A stretch of DNA of 64,000 bases from Comamonadaceae bacterium (GTDB lineage Bacteria > Pseudomonadota > Gammaproteobacteria > Burkholderiales > Burkholderiaceae_C): the NCBI GenBank assembly GCA_947478725.1, contig CANJWZ010000002.1, forward strand, positions 115,052-179,051. The letters are read 5' to 3'. How positions within the stretch are numbered: position 1 is the first letter of the stretch; each line of letters opens with the position of its first letter. This document shows, in pieces, positions 62,797-64,000 of this stretch. The notes below the pieces were generated by a model. That model saw nothing but the letters and a program-made list of their open reading frames with translations, was not told where the DNA came from and made no database searches. Position numbers and translations under genes: made by a program.

Positions 62797-62988
62797 TCAA
62801 CAGAGTCAGAACTAAGTTTCATGAACGATAACAATAGTTAACGAATTCAAATAACATTCAAATCGACTCGCCATGCTGCCAAAACATTTTTACTGCCTTA
62901 CAAAAAACCTGGCATTAACTCCACTGAAGTACTACGACGATCGTTGTCCAAAGCCCTGGGCCAATCCGTGGTATTTTCTAATGAAACC
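62797..62988. other. Intergenic region upstream of the CaiB remnant
   Basis: AT-rich, no recognisable gene. Confidence 0.3.
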
Positions 62989-63693
62989 CTATCGGCCAAG
63001 ATAACTCTTAAGCAATTCAGGGTTGTCGAGCAGATCCTTTCCAGGCGCTGACAGCACAATCTCGCCATTGCGCAGCACATGTGCCGAACTTGCAAGTGAG
63101 GCGGCAACGCCAACATTTTGTTCCACCAACAATATGGTCAGGCCACGCTCTTGAAGTATACGAACTGCCTGAATGACCTCTTCCACCACTTTCGGTGACA
63201 AGCCGTGCGATGGCTCATCCATCAATAACAGCCTAGGCCTGGCCATGAGGGCACGGCTAATTGCCACCATTTGCTGTTGACCACCCGACAATGTGCCCGC
63301 GCGGGAATTCAGGCGTTGCTTAAGAACCGGGAAAATTGTCAACGTGTCCTCAAAATCGCTGGCAATACCCTGCTTATCATTTCGGGTAATCGCACCAAGC
63401 TCAAGGTTCTCACGCACTGTCATCGTTGGCCAGCAGTAACGCCCCTGCGGAACCTGAGCAAGTCCAAGTAATACGATCTCGTGGGGACTTCTACCGCATA
63501 CATCATGATCTTCAAAAAGAATAGAACCGCTCTTTGGCTTTAGCAATCCAGAGAGTGCATTCAGCGTCGTTGATTTTCCTGCTCCATTCCCACCCATCAA
63601 AGCTATGACCTGTCCCTTGGCGACAGAAAAACTTACATCGCGGAGTACCTCAGTTGCGCCATACCAGACGCTTAGATTCTTCACTTCAAGCAT
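62989..63693 (-). CDS. livF: Branched-chain-type ABC transporter ATPase LivF
   Basis: 234-aa LivF-type nucleotide-binding subunit. Walker A GGNGAGKST, Q-loop AQVPQGRYCWPTMTV (the typical LivF VPEGR site), signature LSGGQQQMVAISRAL, Walker B LLLMDEPSHGLSP, and switch region VEQN. The ATG at 63693 overlaps the LivG end by 8 nt. Substrate probably a carboxylic acid or an amino acid; the linked acyl-CoA genes suggest the former. Confidence 0.93.
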   Translation of the reverse strand: MLEVKNLSVWYGATEVLRDVSFSVAKGQVIALMGGNGAGKSTTLNALSGLLKPKSGSILFEDHDVCGRSPHEIVLLGLAQVPQGRYCWPTMTVRENLELGAITRNDKQGIASDFEDTLTIFPVLKQRLNSRAGTLSGGQQQMVAISRALMARPRLLLMDEPSHGLSPKVVEEVIQAVRILQERGLTILLVEQNVGVAASLASSAHVLRNGEIVLSAPGKDLLDNPELLKSYLGR

Positions 63694-64000
63694 GAATTGC
63701 CTTACCCAAGTACGCCTCAATTACTGCTGGCTCCCTAGCAATACTGTCGGCATCGCCTTCCGCGAGCTTTATCCCTGAATTCAAGACTGTAATCCGATCA
63801 CACACCCCCATAACTAATTGAACAACATGTTCAATCATGACGATGGTGGTTCCATGTTCATCCCGGATGCGCTTAAGCAAGACGCCAAGCTCGTCAACAC
63901 GCACGGCTGAAAGACCGACGGCCGGCTCGTCAAGCAGCAAGACCTTTGGCTTGGATATCAATGCCCTTGCGATCTCCACCAAGCGCTGCTGCCCAAACGA
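63686..64000 (-). CDS. livG: Branched-chain-type ABC transporter ATPase LivG, C-terminal part
   Basis: About 104 codons of a LivG-type ATPase run off the right end of the window: SFGQQRLVEIARALISKPKV, Walker B LLLDEPAVGLS, switch His in MIEHVVQLVMGVCDRITVLN, and the C-terminal LivG tail. Stop overlaps livF. The N-terminal part with Walker A lies beyond the window. Confidence 0.88.
   Translation of the reverse strand, partial: SFGQQRLVEIARALISKPKVLLLDEPAVGLSAVRVDELGVLLKRIRDEHGTTIVMIEHVVQLVMGVCDRITVLNSGIKLAEGDADSIAREPAVIEAYLGKAIHA

Noticed and set aside
1..64000. CRISPR arrays, rRNA genes and prophage structural genes
   Set aside because: No regularly spaced repeats, rRNA sequence or phage structural genes were seen anywhere in the window.

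Overview
The window is a chromosomal segment of a beta-proteobacterium, most likely a Comamonadaceae member (Rhodoferax/Polaromonas-like). Evidence: the rluC/rne divergent pair, the hemCDXY order, Bug-type binding proteins without TctAB, the pca and TRAP-linked sugar-acid genes, the plsY-yajQ-murB block, and a GC-rich REP-like palindrome of a type I recall from Comamonadaceae genomes. The genus is inference. No search was run, and all calls come from reading the sequence.

Layout. 0-14 kb is core: rluC, rne, the heme genes hemC-hemD-hemX-hemY, an orphan ABC ATPase, slyX, a TPR membrane protein, terC and an MFS exporter. 14-26.5 kb is a sugar-acid region. Galactarate dehydratase and a LacI-type regulator are divergent, glucarate dehydratase follows, and the same 14-bp operator lies in both promoter regions. 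Next comes a minus-strand run of ten genes: a 2-hydroxyacid dehydrogenase, gluconokinase, a small ferredoxin-fold-like protein, a DctPQM TRAP transporter, gluconate 5-dehydrogenase (idnO), L-idonate 5-dehydrogenase (idnD), a second SDR and a carboxymuconolactone-decarboxylase-like protein. Together these would import L-idonate or ketogluconates and convert them to 6-phosphogluconate. 26.7-40.8 kb is mixed: pcaIJF (end of the beta-ketoadipate pathway), DUF1841, cytochrome c4, a MoxR/VWA gene set, tRNA-Arg(CCT), two Bug binding proteins, a dihydroxyphthalate-decarboxylase-like protein, dcd and pcp.

40.9-49.64 kb is an 8.7-kb genomic island in tRNA-Thr(CGT). A 43-bp copy of the tRNA 3' half (40908-40950) repeats the 3' half of the intact tRNA (49598-49640). 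The cargo is a catabolic operon: an SDR lacking the catalytic Tyr and the usual catalytic Ser, an MmgE/PrpD protein, and a SsuABC/TauABC-type ABC importer with two different permeases. Two TTGCATGCAA palindromes lie ahead of the enzyme genes, but no regulator and no integrase remain. An IS3 remnant sits at the left end, and a small Cys-rich protein and a HAD-like protein at the right.

49.7-61.4 kb returns to core genes: fbp, pepN, prfB with its programmed +1 frameshift, an alpha/beta hydrolase, an acyl-CoA synthetase, an aldo/keto reductase, plsY, yajQ and murB. From about 61.4 kb to the end the sequence is visibly more AT-rich and carries an enoyl-CoA hydratase, a decayed CaiB/BaiF CoA-transferase and LivF/LivG ATPases. 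This is probably a second acquired acyl-CoA/carboxylate catabolic segment that continues beyond the window.
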